Origin: Rickettsiales bacterium
GTDB lineage: Bacteria > Pseudomonadota > Alphaproteobacteria > Rickettsiales > UBA1997
Reading direction: 5' to 3'
Assembly (NCBI GenBank): GCA_018969185.1
Contig: JAGWYT010000016.1
Coordinates: 1-34,370 of the forward strand
Length of the DNA: 34,370 nucleotides
Shown here: one piece after another, positions 26,028 through 34,370 of the stretch
How positions within the stretch are numbered: the first letter of the stretch is position 1
How the letters are laid out: each line of letters begins with the position of its first letter
The notes under the pieces: generated by a model
Told to the model about the DNA's origin: nothing
Seen by the model: the letters and a program-made list of their open reading frames with translations, nothing else
Databases searched by the model: none
Position numbers and translations under genes: made by a program

Positions 26028-27200
26028 ATGAAAGAAGTTAAGGAAAATCAGAAAATCAAAGCGCATCTTCAAAAAATTGACTCTCACATTAAGAAGGGCA
26101 GGGATTTATTATATGAAAAGCACGTGCAGCTTGGATCAAAAAATGTTAAATTACTTTCTTATTCAAAAGAATTTGTTCCTTTCATTGAGAAGCAATTATC
26201 TTACACATTAAGAGAAGTCTCAAATAATTTTGATGCAACAATTGTCACGTGGCATGAAAAGGAAGTTGAGAAGTTTATTGATAATCTTACTGATAGTCAC
26301 ATCAAGCTACGTGTGCGTTTGGAACAATTAGCTCGTAAAACCAAAAATGTTGCTTTTGAGATTGTTGAAAATACAGATGAAAAGCACAATCTAATTACCA
26401 GAATAAATTATAGTGATGGGATTTTTAAGAGTTTTGAAATGATTGATTCTAAATATTCAAAACACCATCCAATTATCAGCGCAGTTTTTGACAATGGAAT
26501 TATTAACGCTTATGATGGAGAAAATAATATTTATTATTACGGCGTTAAAGATTTACATCCTGAAGAATTCATAAAGCAAGGTCATATTTTTGTGCAGATT
26601 TTTAACAAAATCATAAAATCGCCAAATTCCAATCTTGCTCATGGAGCGGTTGTGGGTCTTGATAATAAAGGAATTTTATTTTGTGCAAGAGGTCAAAGGG
26701 GAAAATCAACTTTAGCGGTTTTATCAATGATGCAAGGTTTTGATTATGTTTCTGATGATTATTTGGTATTAGAAAAAGAGGGCGACCAACTTTATTCTTA
26801 TCCAATATATTCAATTATAACTTTATCACCAAGAATGTATAATGAACTTTATGATGATTTAAAAGGAAAGTTCGTTTCAAATAATGCACGCAGAGATAAA
26901 TATGTGATTGATATTAAGGCTTATCACGAGGCTTTTCGTGATAAGTATGAAGTAAAAATTTGCATGTTTCCACAAATAACTGCGGATGAAAAACCAAGCA
27001 TTGTTGCTTGTAAAAAAGGACGAGGAATAACTCAACTTGTCCATTCAACAATCAATCAAATGCAGGATAAGCACGATATTCAAACAATTCAGAAAATGAT
27101 TTCATTTGTGAAGGATTTTGATTTTTATCAAATTAATTTATCTTCTGATATTAAAGCGAATGTTGAGTGTTTAAGGCAGTTTTGTAGTAAAATTAACTAA
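26028..27200 (+). CDS. HprK-related kinase-like protein
   Basis: A 390-residue protein whose C-terminal half resembles the catalytic domain of HPr kinase. The P-loop is ARGQRGKSTLA (Gly222 to Ser227), followed by GFDYVSDDYLVLE with Asp243-Asp244 as the HprK-like acidic pair. SYPIYSIITLSPRMY matches the segment after it in HprK-related kinases. The N-terminal 200 residues are divergent. There is no HPr or phosphotransferase gene nearby. In related clusters such kinases are suggested to phosphorylate a peptide or carrier; lasso-peptide gene clusters contain a comparable kinase. Start ATG lies 2 bases after the nucleotidyltransferase stop. Confidence 0.78.
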   Translation: MKEVKENQKIKAHLQKIDSHIKKGRDLLYEKHVQLGSKNVKLLSYSKEFVPFIEKQLSYTLREVSNNFDATIVTWHEKEVEKFIDNLTDSHIKLRVRLEQLARKTKNVAFEIVENTDEKHNLITRINYSDGIFKSFEMIDSKYSKHHPIISAVFDNGIINAYDGENNIYYYGVKDLHPEEFIKQGHIFVQIFNKIIKSPNSNLAHGAVVGLDNKGILFCARGQRGKSTLAVLSMMQGFDYVSDDYLVLEKEGDQLYSYPIYSIITLSPRMYNELYDDLKGKFVSNNARRDKYVIDIKAYHEAFRDKYEVKICMFPQITADEKPSIVACKKGRGITQLVHSTINQMQDKHDIQTIQKMISFVKDFDFYQINLSSDIKANVECLRQFCSKIN

Positions 27201-27212
27201 CTAAATCTTATC

Positions 27213-27294
27213 CGCTGTTTGAGCTTGTGACAAACCAAGGATAAGATTAAAAAATTATTTAATTTTTCTTGGTTTGTCACAGGCTCAACCAGCG
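27213..27294. repeat. Palindromic element between kinase and PqqD-like gene
   Basis: Arms of 27 bp pair at 25 positions (27213-27239 and 27268-27294). The arm shares CGCTGGTTGAGC and AAACCAAG ends with the element at 24352-24424, but has TGTGACA in the middle. It interrupts the cassette between two genes expected to work together. Confidence 0.85.
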
Positions 27295-27336
27295 AAAAAT
27301 TAGACTTAACTAAAAACAACTAAGCGAATCAAAACT

Positions 27337-27822
27337 ATGGCTATTTATAAACTTAATGAAGAAAAAATGTTTGCTGACATCACTGATAATGTTGCAATTA
27401 TAATAAATAGTGAAACTGGAATTTACTACGGTATGAACGGTTTTGGCACTTCAGTATTTGAAAATATAATCAAAGGGGTTCCAACTGAAAAGGTTTTAGA
27501 AGAATTAAAAAAAATTCCTAATATTTCACCAGAAATTGAAATTAGATTTAACGCTTTTCTTGAGGCTTTAATTGAAAAAGAATTAGTGATTGTAAGTGAT
27601 GAAATTAATGAAGAGGAAATAAAAATTGATCCAACTATTGCTCTTAATGACGAATTTGCTTTGAATGTAAGTGAATATAATGATGCTCAAGAGTTATTAC
27701 TTGCTGATCCAATTCACGAAGTAAAAGAAGAAACTGGATGGTCTCCTGAAAAAGAAGCTTTAAATCCTGATGTAGAGGATGTTGCAAGACGTGAATCGAA
27801 AATGGAAAATTTAGATGGTTAA
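27337..27822 (+). CDS. PqqD-like (RRE-type) protein with acidic C-terminal tail
   Basis: A 161-residue protein. Residues 1-95 fit the PqqD fold: KLNEEKMFADITDNVAIIIN, SETGIYYGMNGFGTSVFENI and a winged-helix part ending EALIEKELVIVSDE. In peptide-modifying pathways this fold binds the leader of the precursor peptide. Residues about 96-161 form a very acidic, probably disordered tail (DVEDVARRESKMENLDG at the end) not present in ordinary PqqD of about 90 residues. The start of the first glycosyltransferase overlaps its end by 8 bases, so they are coupled. A precursor peptide gene was not found nearby. Confidence 0.8.
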   Translation: MAIYKLNEEKMFADITDNVAIIINSETGIYYGMNGFGTSVFENIIKGVPTEKVLEELKKIPNISPEIEIRFNAFLEALIEKELVIVSDEINEEEIKIDPTIALNDEFALNVSEYNDAQELLLADPIHEVKEETGWSPEKEALNPDVEDVARRESKMENLDG

Positions 27823-28810
27823 AATTTCCGTTATAATTCCAATATATAATACAGCGCAATTTTTGCCAAAATGCCTTGAAAGTGTTTGTGGTCAAACATT
27901 GCGCGATATTGAAATTATTTGTGTTAATGATTGCTCAACTGATAATAGTTTGGATATTTTGCAAGAATATGCAAAGCACGATAAGCGCATCAAGATAATT
28001 GATTTAAAAGAAAATAAAGGTGCTGCAGTTGCAAGAAATATTGGGGTGGAGAATGCTTATGGAGAATATTTGGGCTTTGTTGATTCTGATGATTTTATTG
28101 ATCTAAATTTTTACGAAAAACTTTATGACCTTGCTAAAAAAAGCAATTGCGAGGTTGTAAAAGGAAATATCAAAATGTTCTGTCTAGAAGAAAATGCTGT
28201 TATTGATAAGAAAACTTGGATCGATGTAAATAAAAAAGTCATAACAAATAAAGCAAATTTTTATTGTGCTTTCACGTCAGCTATATTTGAACTATCTTTT
28301 ATTAAAAAAAATAAAATTACTTTTCTTGATAAGTTAACTCATTTTGAAGATCCATATTTTGCAATTAAGGCGGCAATTTTTTCTCAAAAGATCGAAGTTA
28401 CAGATGATGTTTGTTATTATTATGTTCAAAATCCGCAATCATCTTCAAATAAAAAACCTACAATTGATGACGTAAATTCAATTAAAATTGCTGTTGAGAA
28501 AATCCTTGATTTGTTAGATCAACATTGTGATGACAAAACGCACTATGTGATTGTTTTTAACTTTTTATTAGAATTGGTTTTAACTTGGTGTAATAGAATT
28601 GATGTTGATAATGACATAACTAAAATGGCAATAGATATATTATTTGTTTTATTTAATCGCTGTAAATTTGCCAGACAGTGTAGTGTTTACCATTTTTTAG
28701 AAAGAAAAAATATTCACAATCAAGAAATGCTTCAAAGGAAGAAAAATGGTAATATTAAACGAATTCAGGAAATGAGAAATAACGTTAAGTCTAGTATAGG
28801 AAATGCCTAA
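27815..28810 (+). CDS. Family 2 glycosyltransferase, copy 1
   Basis: A 331-residue GT-A-fold glycosyltransferase without membrane segments. N-terminal ISVIIPIYNTAQFLPKCLES binds the nucleotide sugar, followed by VNDCSTDNS (38-46) and the metal-binding DSDD (90-93). A middle FEDPYFAIKAAI block may hold the catalytic base. The protein transfers a sugar from a nucleotide donor to an unknown acceptor. Overlaps the genes on both sides by 8 bases (ATG inside the preceding stop region), so the PqqD-like gene and the first two transferases are read as one unit. Confidence 0.88.
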   Translation: MVKISVIIPIYNTAQFLPKCLESVCGQTLRDIEIICVNDCSTDNSLDILQEYAKHDKRIKIIDLKENKGAAVARNIGVENAYGEYLGFVDSDDFIDLNFYEKLYDLAKKSNCEVVKGNIKMFCLEENAVIDKKTWIDVNKKVITNKANFYCAFTSAIFELSFIKKNKITFLDKLTHFEDPYFAIKAAIFSQKIEVTDDVCYYYVQNPQSSSNKKPTIDDVNSIKIAVEKILDLLDQHCDDKTHYVIVFNFLLELVLTWCNRIDVDNDITKMAIDILFVLFNRCKFARQCSVYHFLERKNIHNQEMLQRKKNGNIKRIQEMRNNVKSSIGNA

Positions 28811-29897
28811 AATTTCAGTAATAATACCAGTTTATAATGCGAGAGAATATTTAGGAAGATGTCTTGATAGCGTTTGTAATCAAACTTTGGAAGATGTTGA
28901 AATTATATGTGTTGATGACTGTTCAACGGATAATAGTTTAGAAATTCTGGAGAAATATGGTGCTAAATATAAAAATTTGAAAGTTGTTCATTTAGAAAAA
29001 AATCAAGGAGAATCAATTGCCAGAAATACTGGTTTAAAATTAGCCAAAGGTGAATATATAGCTTTTGTTGATAATGATGATGAAATTGACCTAAATTTTT
29101 ATGAAAAGCTTTATGAAAAAGCCAGTTCAACAAGCTCTGATATTGCGAAAGCTCAAGTAACAACAATAGGATATGATGGCAAAAGAACTGTTTCTCAGCA
29201 AATTCAAAATGATAGTAAGTTTATGTTTGTTGGTGACTGGTGGACGGCAATTTATAAAAGATCAATGATTAAGCAAAATAACATATTGTTACCTGAAAAT
29301 TATCCTCTTGGTGGAGATTTGTTATTTTTAAATGAGGCTGTAGCAAAGGCTAATAAATTAGAGCTAGTTCATGGAGTTTATTATTATCATTACAAAAGGG
29401 AAAATAGCGGAGATTCTAAAGTTCTACCAATGTTTAAAGTGAGATCAGCTTTAGACATGTTTGATAGAATTATTGAAAATACTATTCTTAATATAAAACC
29501 ATGCGAAAAAGTATATTCCTTTGTTTTTTTAAGCTATATCATGGCTTGTTTTTATATTTCACAAAAAAGCACAGAAGTTGAGGCAAAAGAGCTCTGTGCT
29601 AGAATGGCTATAAAATTTCATGAGAAATGTCAGGATAAGGATAATTTAAAACTAGAATTATCAAAAAAATTTCCACATTTATTTTTATTAATTGAAGGCA
29701 AGGATGTTGATAGAATTACAAGCTTGTTAGTTAAGTCTAAAAATCTTTCTCAATTAGTCATATCAGAACTGCGTTCTAGAGTTATTCGAGACTGTCTTCA
29801 AAATACGCAAGGTAAAGAGGTTCTTCCTGACTCACTTCGTGGCTCTAATCAAAATAAAGATCTGTTAAAAGGAAATATTACTAAAATTGGGAAATAA
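28803..29897 (+). CDS. Family 2 glycosyltransferase, copy 2
   Basis: A 364-residue GT-A glycosyltransferase. ISVIIPVYNAREYLGRCLDS, VDDCSTDNS and DNDDEIDLNFYEKLYEKA (metal site DNDD at 90-93) are visible, plus LGGDLLFLNEAVAKA as probable catalytic-base region. It is a close paralogue of the next gene: both share WWTAIYK-type and HGVYYYHYKRENSGDSK-type blocks. It has an extra C-terminal tail of about 35 residues where copy 3 stops after GLRARIKK, so a lost stop codon probably extended it. Donor and acceptor are unknown. Confidence 0.88.
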   Translation: MPKISVIIPVYNAREYLGRCLDSVCNQTLEDVEIICVDDCSTDNSLEILEKYGAKYKNLKVVHLEKNQGESIARNTGLKLAKGEYIAFVDNDDEIDLNFYEKLYEKASSTSSDIAKAQVTTIGYDGKRTVSQQIQNDSKFMFVGDWWTAIYKRSMIKQNNILLPENYPLGGDLLFLNEAVAKANKLELVHGVYYYHYKRENSGDSKVLPMFKVRSALDMFDRIIENTILNIKPCEKVYSFVFLSYIMACFYISQKSTEVEAKELCARMAIKFHEKCQDKDNLKLELSKKFPHLFLLIEGKDVDRITSLLVKSKNLSQLVISELRSRVIRDCLQNTQGKEVLPDSLRGSNQNKDLLKGNITKIGK

Positions 29898-29900
29898 AAT

Positions 29901-30899
29901 ATGTCCATACCAAAAATTTCAGTAATAATTCCAGTTTATAATGCTGAAAAATATCTAAGCAGATGTCTTGATAGCGTTTGTAATCAGACTTTAAAGGATA
30001 TTGAAATTATTTGTGTTAATGATTGTTCAAGTGATTTAAGTGCGGAAATTCTTTTCGAATATTCACAAAATTACAAAAATTTAACCTTTATAAATTTAGA
30101 AAAAAATCAAGGAGAATCAGCAGCGCGTAACGCTGGACTTGCTTTAGCCAAAGGAGAATATTTGGGTTTTATTGATAATGATGATGAAATTGATTTAAAT
30201 TTTTATGAAAAATTATATGAAAAATCTAAAGAGAAAAATGCTGATATTATAAAAGGGCAGGCGGTAGAGATTTCTTATAATGGTATAAAACATGTCATAA
30301 AGCAAATGCATGAAAATGATGATAAATTGCTTTTTGCAACTTATTGGTGGAGCGCAATTTACAAGAAATCTCTGATAGTTGAAAATAATATTTCTTTTTC
30401 AATTAATCATTCTTTAGGTGGTGATATTTTATTTCTAAACAGAGCCGTGATCGCGGCTAAAAATTTAGCACTTGTTGATGGGGTGTATTACCATTACTAC
30501 AGACGTGAAGATAGCGGAGATTCAAAAATTTTGTCAGAGGAAAAAATTAAATCTGCTTTAGATATTTATGAAAGAATTATTGATAACATAAATTCAAATA
30601 TATCATCTAAAACGCAAATCTATGGATTCATTTTTCATCATTTTATCATTGGTTGTTTTTATTTATCGCTAAAGGCAGATAGTAATGAAGCAAAGCAGCT
30701 ATGTGCTAAAACAGCAGCTAATATTTTTCAAAAATGCCATGATAAAAATGGTCTAGAAATTTATTTTTCCAAAACAATTCCGCATTTATTTTTGATGTTA
30801 AAAAATCAAGATATTGCTGGAATTGAAGAAGTATTAATAAAATGTAAATCACGCATGGAGCTTATTACATCGGGGCTTCGTGCCAGAATCAAGAAATAA
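29901..30899 (+). CDS. Family 2 glycosyltransferase, copy 3
   Basis: A 332-residue tandem duplicate of the preceding gene, starting 3 bases after its stop. ISVIIPVYNAEKYLSRCLDS, VNDCSSDLS and the metal site DNDDEIDLNFYEKLYEKS are nearly identical to copy 2, as are LGGDILFLNRAVIAA and DGVYYHYYRREDSGDSK. The 5' DNA is also very similar to that of copy 2, which indicates recent duplication. Differences cluster in the C-terminal helical part, so acceptor specificity may differ. Confidence 0.88.
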   Translation: MSIPKISVIIPVYNAEKYLSRCLDSVCNQTLKDIEIICVNDCSSDLSAEILFEYSQNYKNLTFINLEKNQGESAARNAGLALAKGEYLGFIDNDDEIDLNFYEKLYEKSKEKNADIIKGQAVEISYNGIKHVIKQMHENDDKLLFATYWWSAIYKKSLIVENNISFSINHSLGGDILFLNRAVIAAKNLALVDGVYYHYYRREDSGDSKILSEEKIKSALDIYERIIDNINSNISSKTQIYGFIFHHFIIGCFYLSLKADSNEAKQLCAKTAANIFQKCHDKNGLEIYFSKTIPHLFLMLKNQDIAGIEEVLIKCKSRMELITSGLRARIKK

Positions 30900-30906
30900 A
30901 ATAAAT

Positions 30907-31578
30907 ATGACAAATCCTCTAATCTCAATAATAATGCCAATAAAAAATGGCTCAAATTATATGAGGGAAGCATTAAACGCCATAAAAGCACAAAATGTTG
31001 ATATGGAAATTATTGTTATTGATGATGGATCAATTGATGAAACGGCTAAAATCGCTGAGAGTTTCGGTTGTGTTGTTCTAAAGCATGAAATTTGCAAAGG
31101 TCTTGTATTTTCAAAAAACACAGGATTGAAGGTTGCTAAAGGAAAATATGTTATGTTTCACGATCATGATGAAATAATGAATGAGAATGCTTTGCTACAA
31201 ATGCTTCAAGAAATTGAGCAAGATGAAAAAATATTTGCTGTAATGGCGCAATTAAAGGATTTTTTCTCTCCTGAATTACCAATGGAAGATGCGAAAAAAG
31301 TTGTTATCAGGTCAGAGCCTTATTTTGGTTTATTTTCTGGTGCAATCTTAATGAAGAGGGAGGTTTTTGATATTATAGGATTATTTGACGAGAGCTTGAA
31401 GGCAGGTGATATCATAGAATGGACAGGAAAAATGGATAAGCATAATCTACAAATAAAAAGGCTTAATTTTGTTTCAGTAAATAGAAGGATTCATAATTCA
31501 AATTTTGGGCGTACCAATAAAGACAAAGAATATAAGGATTATGCCTCAATTCTTCGTGCAAAAATTAAAAGAAATTAA
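30907..31578 (+). CDS. Family 2 glycosyltransferase, copy 4 (short)
   Basis: A 223-residue GT-A glycosyltransferase, unlike the other three. ATG at 30907, 7 bases after the previous stop, is preferred to an upstream GTG inside copy 3. ISIIMPIKNGSNYMREALNA and VIDDGSIDETA give the donor site, and the metal motif is DHDE (FHDHDEIMNENA). The end carries NRRIHNSNFGR and a DYASILRAKIKRN tail, a pattern I associate with transferases encoded next to nucleotidyltransferase, kinase and PqqD-like genes; that association is from memory. The galE relic starts 3 bases after it. Confidence 0.85.
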   Translation: MTNPLISIIMPIKNGSNYMREALNAIKAQNVDMEIIVIDDGSIDETAKIAESFGCVVLKHEICKGLVFSKNTGLKVAKGKYVMFHDHDEIMNENALLQMLQEIEQDEKIFAVMAQLKDFFSPELPMEDAKKVVIRSEPYFGLFSGAILMKREVFDIIGLFDESLKAGDIIEWTGKMDKHNLQIKRLNFVSVNRRIHNSNFGRTNKDKEYKDYASILRAKIKRN

Positions 31579-32580
<1,002 letters not shown>

Positions 32581-32658
32581 AAAAACGGCATAATGAAAAA
32601 AGTGTGGTGCTAAAAAGTTGATAAAAAATAGATTATAAATAATGATACAAAGAGTTCT

Positions 32659-33255
32659 TTATAAAAACTCTCTTACAACTTTCATAATCATTTCAACATA
32701 TTCTTCTTTTTGACCCACTGGGGCTACATAGTAAATGGCCTCTCTTGCTTCTTCATAATTAAATAATTTTGCAATTGTACAAGCAGCTAAATATTGTGAA
32801 GACATGCATCCACCAGCGGTGCTAATATTTCCTTTTGCATAAAAGGGCGCGTCTATAATCTTAGCTCCAGCTTCAATTGCCCAAGTTTTTGTTGTAAGAT
32901 CAGTGCAGGCAGGAATGTCATTAATTAATCCCAGTTTTGCCATTAATAAAGTGCCAGAACATTGTGCACCTATTAATTGACGATCTGGATTTAGTTTAAT
33001 GCGTTTTAATATTGATGAATCTTGCGCAACTTCTCTGGTGTAAATTCCGCTACCAAATAATACCGCATCTGCATTAGAAGCAGATTCTAGCTGTTCTTTT
33101 ACCTCTATTTTTACACCATTTATTGAAGTTATTTTAGAGGATGGACTGGTAATTGAAGCTTGTAAGCCTTTATTCTTAAGACGATTTAGAATTCCAAGAG
33201 CAATAAATGAATCTAATTCATTAAATCCTTCAAAGGTTAGAATTGAAACTTTCAT
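32659..33255 (-). CDS. DJ-1/PfpI family protein
   Basis: A 198-residue protein of the DJ-1/ThiJ/PfpI superfamily. The N-terminal KVSILTFEGFNELDSFIALG is the first Rossmann-like strand with the conserved Glu/Asp region, and the nucleophile elbow is LIGAQCSGTLLMAKLGL with the reactive Cys. Members include glyoxalases, deglycases, chaperones and amidase-like regulators, so the exact activity is unclear. Its ATG overlaps the stop of the GNAT gene (ATGA), so the two form a minus-strand operon. Confidence 0.88.
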   Translation of the reverse strand: MKVSILTFEGFNELDSFIALGILNRLKNKGLQASITSPSSKITSINGVKIEVKEQLESASNADAVLFGSGIYTREVAQDSSILKRIKLNPDRQLIGAQCSGTLLMAKLGLINDIPACTDLTTKTWAIEAGAKIIDAPFYAKGNISTAGGCMSSQYLAACTIAKLFNYEEAREAIYYVAPVGQKEEYVEMIMKVVREFL

Positions 33256-33842
33256 AAAATTAATAATTTTGTTTTTTGATGTCCTTTTTCATCAAAATTA
33301 TTTGGATCAAGCCATTTCTCAAAAGAGCTTTTAATTTTAGGCCATTCATTATCTAAGATTGAGAAAAATGCAGTGTCGCGATTTTTACCCTTTGTAATCA
33401 TATGATGTCTATGAACTCCTTCAAAAGTAAAACCAAAACGACGAGCGGCTTTTTTTGAAGATTCATTATTATTATTGCATTTCCATTGTAATCTTCTGAA
33501 TTTTAGATTTTCAAAAACATGATTCATCAGCAGAAAAACTGCTTCGCTTGCCATTGTGGTTTTTTGCAATTTTGGTGAAAAAACAATGCCACCAATTTCA
33601 ACTGTTTTATGTTCTAAGTTAGAATCTATAAGGCACAAGACTCCCAAAGCATTTTTTGAAATTTTATCAATGACAGTATAATAAATTCTGCTTTTGTGAT
33701 TCTCACAATCTTTTAACCAAGAAAGAAATGATTCTTGATCTTCGTAGGGACCATTTAGAAGATATTGCCAAATATCATTATGATCTTTTATTGATTTCCA
33801 TAAATCAGTGCCGTGTTTTTCAAGGTTTAATATGTATTCATG
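33252..33842 (-). pseudogene. GNAT acetyltransferase, 5' end lost
   Basis: The open frame begins after a stop at 33843-33845 with HEYILNLEKHGTDLWKSIKD and continues through DIWQYLLNGPYEDQESFLSW to IGGIVFSPKLQKTTMASEAV (acetyl-CoA-binding region) and NNNESSKKAARRFGFTFEGV, the standard RimJ/RimL-like GNAT pattern. There is no start codon before the conserved region; only a TTG at 33647 far inside. About 15-20 N-terminal residues normal for this family are missing, and the place where they should be is occupied by the transposase fragment on the other strand. Probably inactive or weakly translated, yet it still overlaps the DJ-1-like gene downstream. Confidence 0.75.
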
Positions 33843-34166
33843 TTAAATCATTTACATTTAATTGTGAGATCTCCTGATATTGCTGGATTTATTAGGGATT
33901 TTAAAACTTACACTTCAAAAAGATTGATTGAAAATATTAGGAAATATGAACCGAATGTTTTGGAGATTTTTAAAACTGATTGTGAAGGTTATCAATTTTG
34001 GAAGAAAGATAATCAACCTAAGATAATAGAAAGTACTAGGTTCTTTGAACAAAAGATGAATTATATTCACAATAATCCAGTTGCTAAAGGATATGTTGAT
34101 AGAGCAGAATTTTGGAAATGGTCTTCAGCTAATTTTGATTCTTTGATTGAGGTGATGAGGATTTAG
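33831..34166 (+). pseudogene. REP-associated tyrosine transposase, 5'-truncated
   Basis: The C-terminal part of a RAYT (IS200-like Y1) transposase. Homology starts YVFMLNHLHLIVR, the HUH metal site, directly after a TAA at 33828. FIRDFKTYTSKRLIENI and the catalytic-Tyr helix QKMNYIHNNPVAKGYV follow. The end is WKWSSANFDSL, typical for the family. Roughly the first 55-65 residues expected in RAYTs are gone. An ATG at 33840 could give a 108-residue fragment, unlikely to be active. Such enzymes mobilise palindromic REP sequences, and the window is full of these. Confidence 0.8.
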
Positions 34167-34174
34167 GAAACGTG

Positions 34175-34199
34175 AGGAACTGTCTTCAAGTCAGTTCCT
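34175..34199. repeat. Hairpin downstream of the transposase fragment
   Basis: A perfect 8-bp stem AGGAACTG / CAGTTCCT with a 9-base loop, 9 bases after the transposase stop. It could be a terminator without a strong T tract, or a REP-like site for the transposase. Confidence 0.6.
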
Positions 34200-34266
34200 G
34201 CTCTATATTGTGTTTCTTTTTTCATCATCTTTCAGCGGGAACTAGCTTGTAGCCACTACTGTCCGG

Positions 34267-34368
34267 TTAAGAGCTGAACAGACTGTAAGCTCCATCAAAC
34301 TCATGGTTTGTATTTTTGTAATTTTGTTTGACGAAGTCGCTTAAATTCTTGGTTCTCTCAAATAATGA
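34267..34368 (-). CDS. C-terminal end of an unidentified gene, cut by the window edge
   Basis: On the minus strand an open frame enters from the window end and stops with TAA at 34267-34269. It reads LFERTKNLSDFVKQNYKNTN followed by HEFDGAYSLFSS. The other two frames on this strand are interrupted. It could be the tail of a transposase, but I do not recognise it. 34200-34266 holds nothing I can identify. Confidence 0.35.
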   Translation of the reverse strand, partial: SLFERTKNLSDFVKQNYKNTNHEFDGAYSLFSS

Positions 34369-34370
34369 GA

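Noticed and set aside
34200-34370. Insertion-sequence end suggested by a GTCCGGTTAA-like stretch
   Set aside because: No matching inverted repeat or recognisable transposase is visible before the window ends, so I list only the partial reading frame.

Overview
The window is AT-rich DNA from a Gram-negative bacterium. The gene set (aroC, folB, an LptC-like gene, cysS, a Cox11/CtaG-like gene, pdxH, frataxin, cold-shock gene), the many dispersed palindromic repeats and the number of decaying genes suggest an aerobic alphaproteobacterium, possibly Rickettsiales-like or another host-associated lineage. This placement is inference from gene content and composition, not from a marker-gene phylogeny.

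Layout. 1-1236 is a complete IS481-type insertion sequence with perfect 33-bp terminal inverted repeats. 1264-9435 is mostly housekeeping: a secreted RQ-rich repeat protein, a lipoprotein hydrolase, aroC-lptC-folB on the minus strand, a TlpA-like thioredoxin coupled to cysS, Cox11-like, pdxH, cyaY and a cspA-type gene with a structured leader and terminator. A tRNA-Ala(UGC) lies at 9785-9860. 9942-16496 is a tandem array of four paralogous type IV prepilin-like genes, the last two carrying long polyglycine-rich C-terminal domains, followed by a SpoIIAA-like gene. 16681-18975 holds a DMT transporter and an outer-membrane porin. 19018-21089 holds a broken ATP-grasp gene and a fifth prepilin-like gene (LamG-like) whose start is out of frame.

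The most striking gene is at 21331-24333: a 1000-residue MutS homologue with a C-terminal GIY-YIG nuclease domain. Its domain order and motif-level sequence match plant organellar MSH1 along its whole length. It stands alone, with no mutL nearby in the window.

24862-32580 is a surface-glycan or peptide-modification-like cassette: nucleotidyltransferase, HprK-like kinase, PqqD-like protein, four family-2 glycosyltransferases and a galE broken by one stop codon. It is flanked by truncated genes: a frameshifted SemiSWEET and a gene remnant on the left, and on the right a DJ-1/PfpI gene, a 5'-truncated GNAT gene and a 5'-truncated REP-associated tyrosine transposase. Small disruptive changes are concentrated in the right half (19-34 kb), while the left half looks intact. 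Either the accessory half is decaying or it carries assembly errors; the sequence alone cannot separate these.

At least nine palindromic elements are scattered between genes. They share themes such as GAAGGATCTC / GAGATCCTTC, or a GGTTGAGC-type arm, and one reads into the 3' end of aroC.
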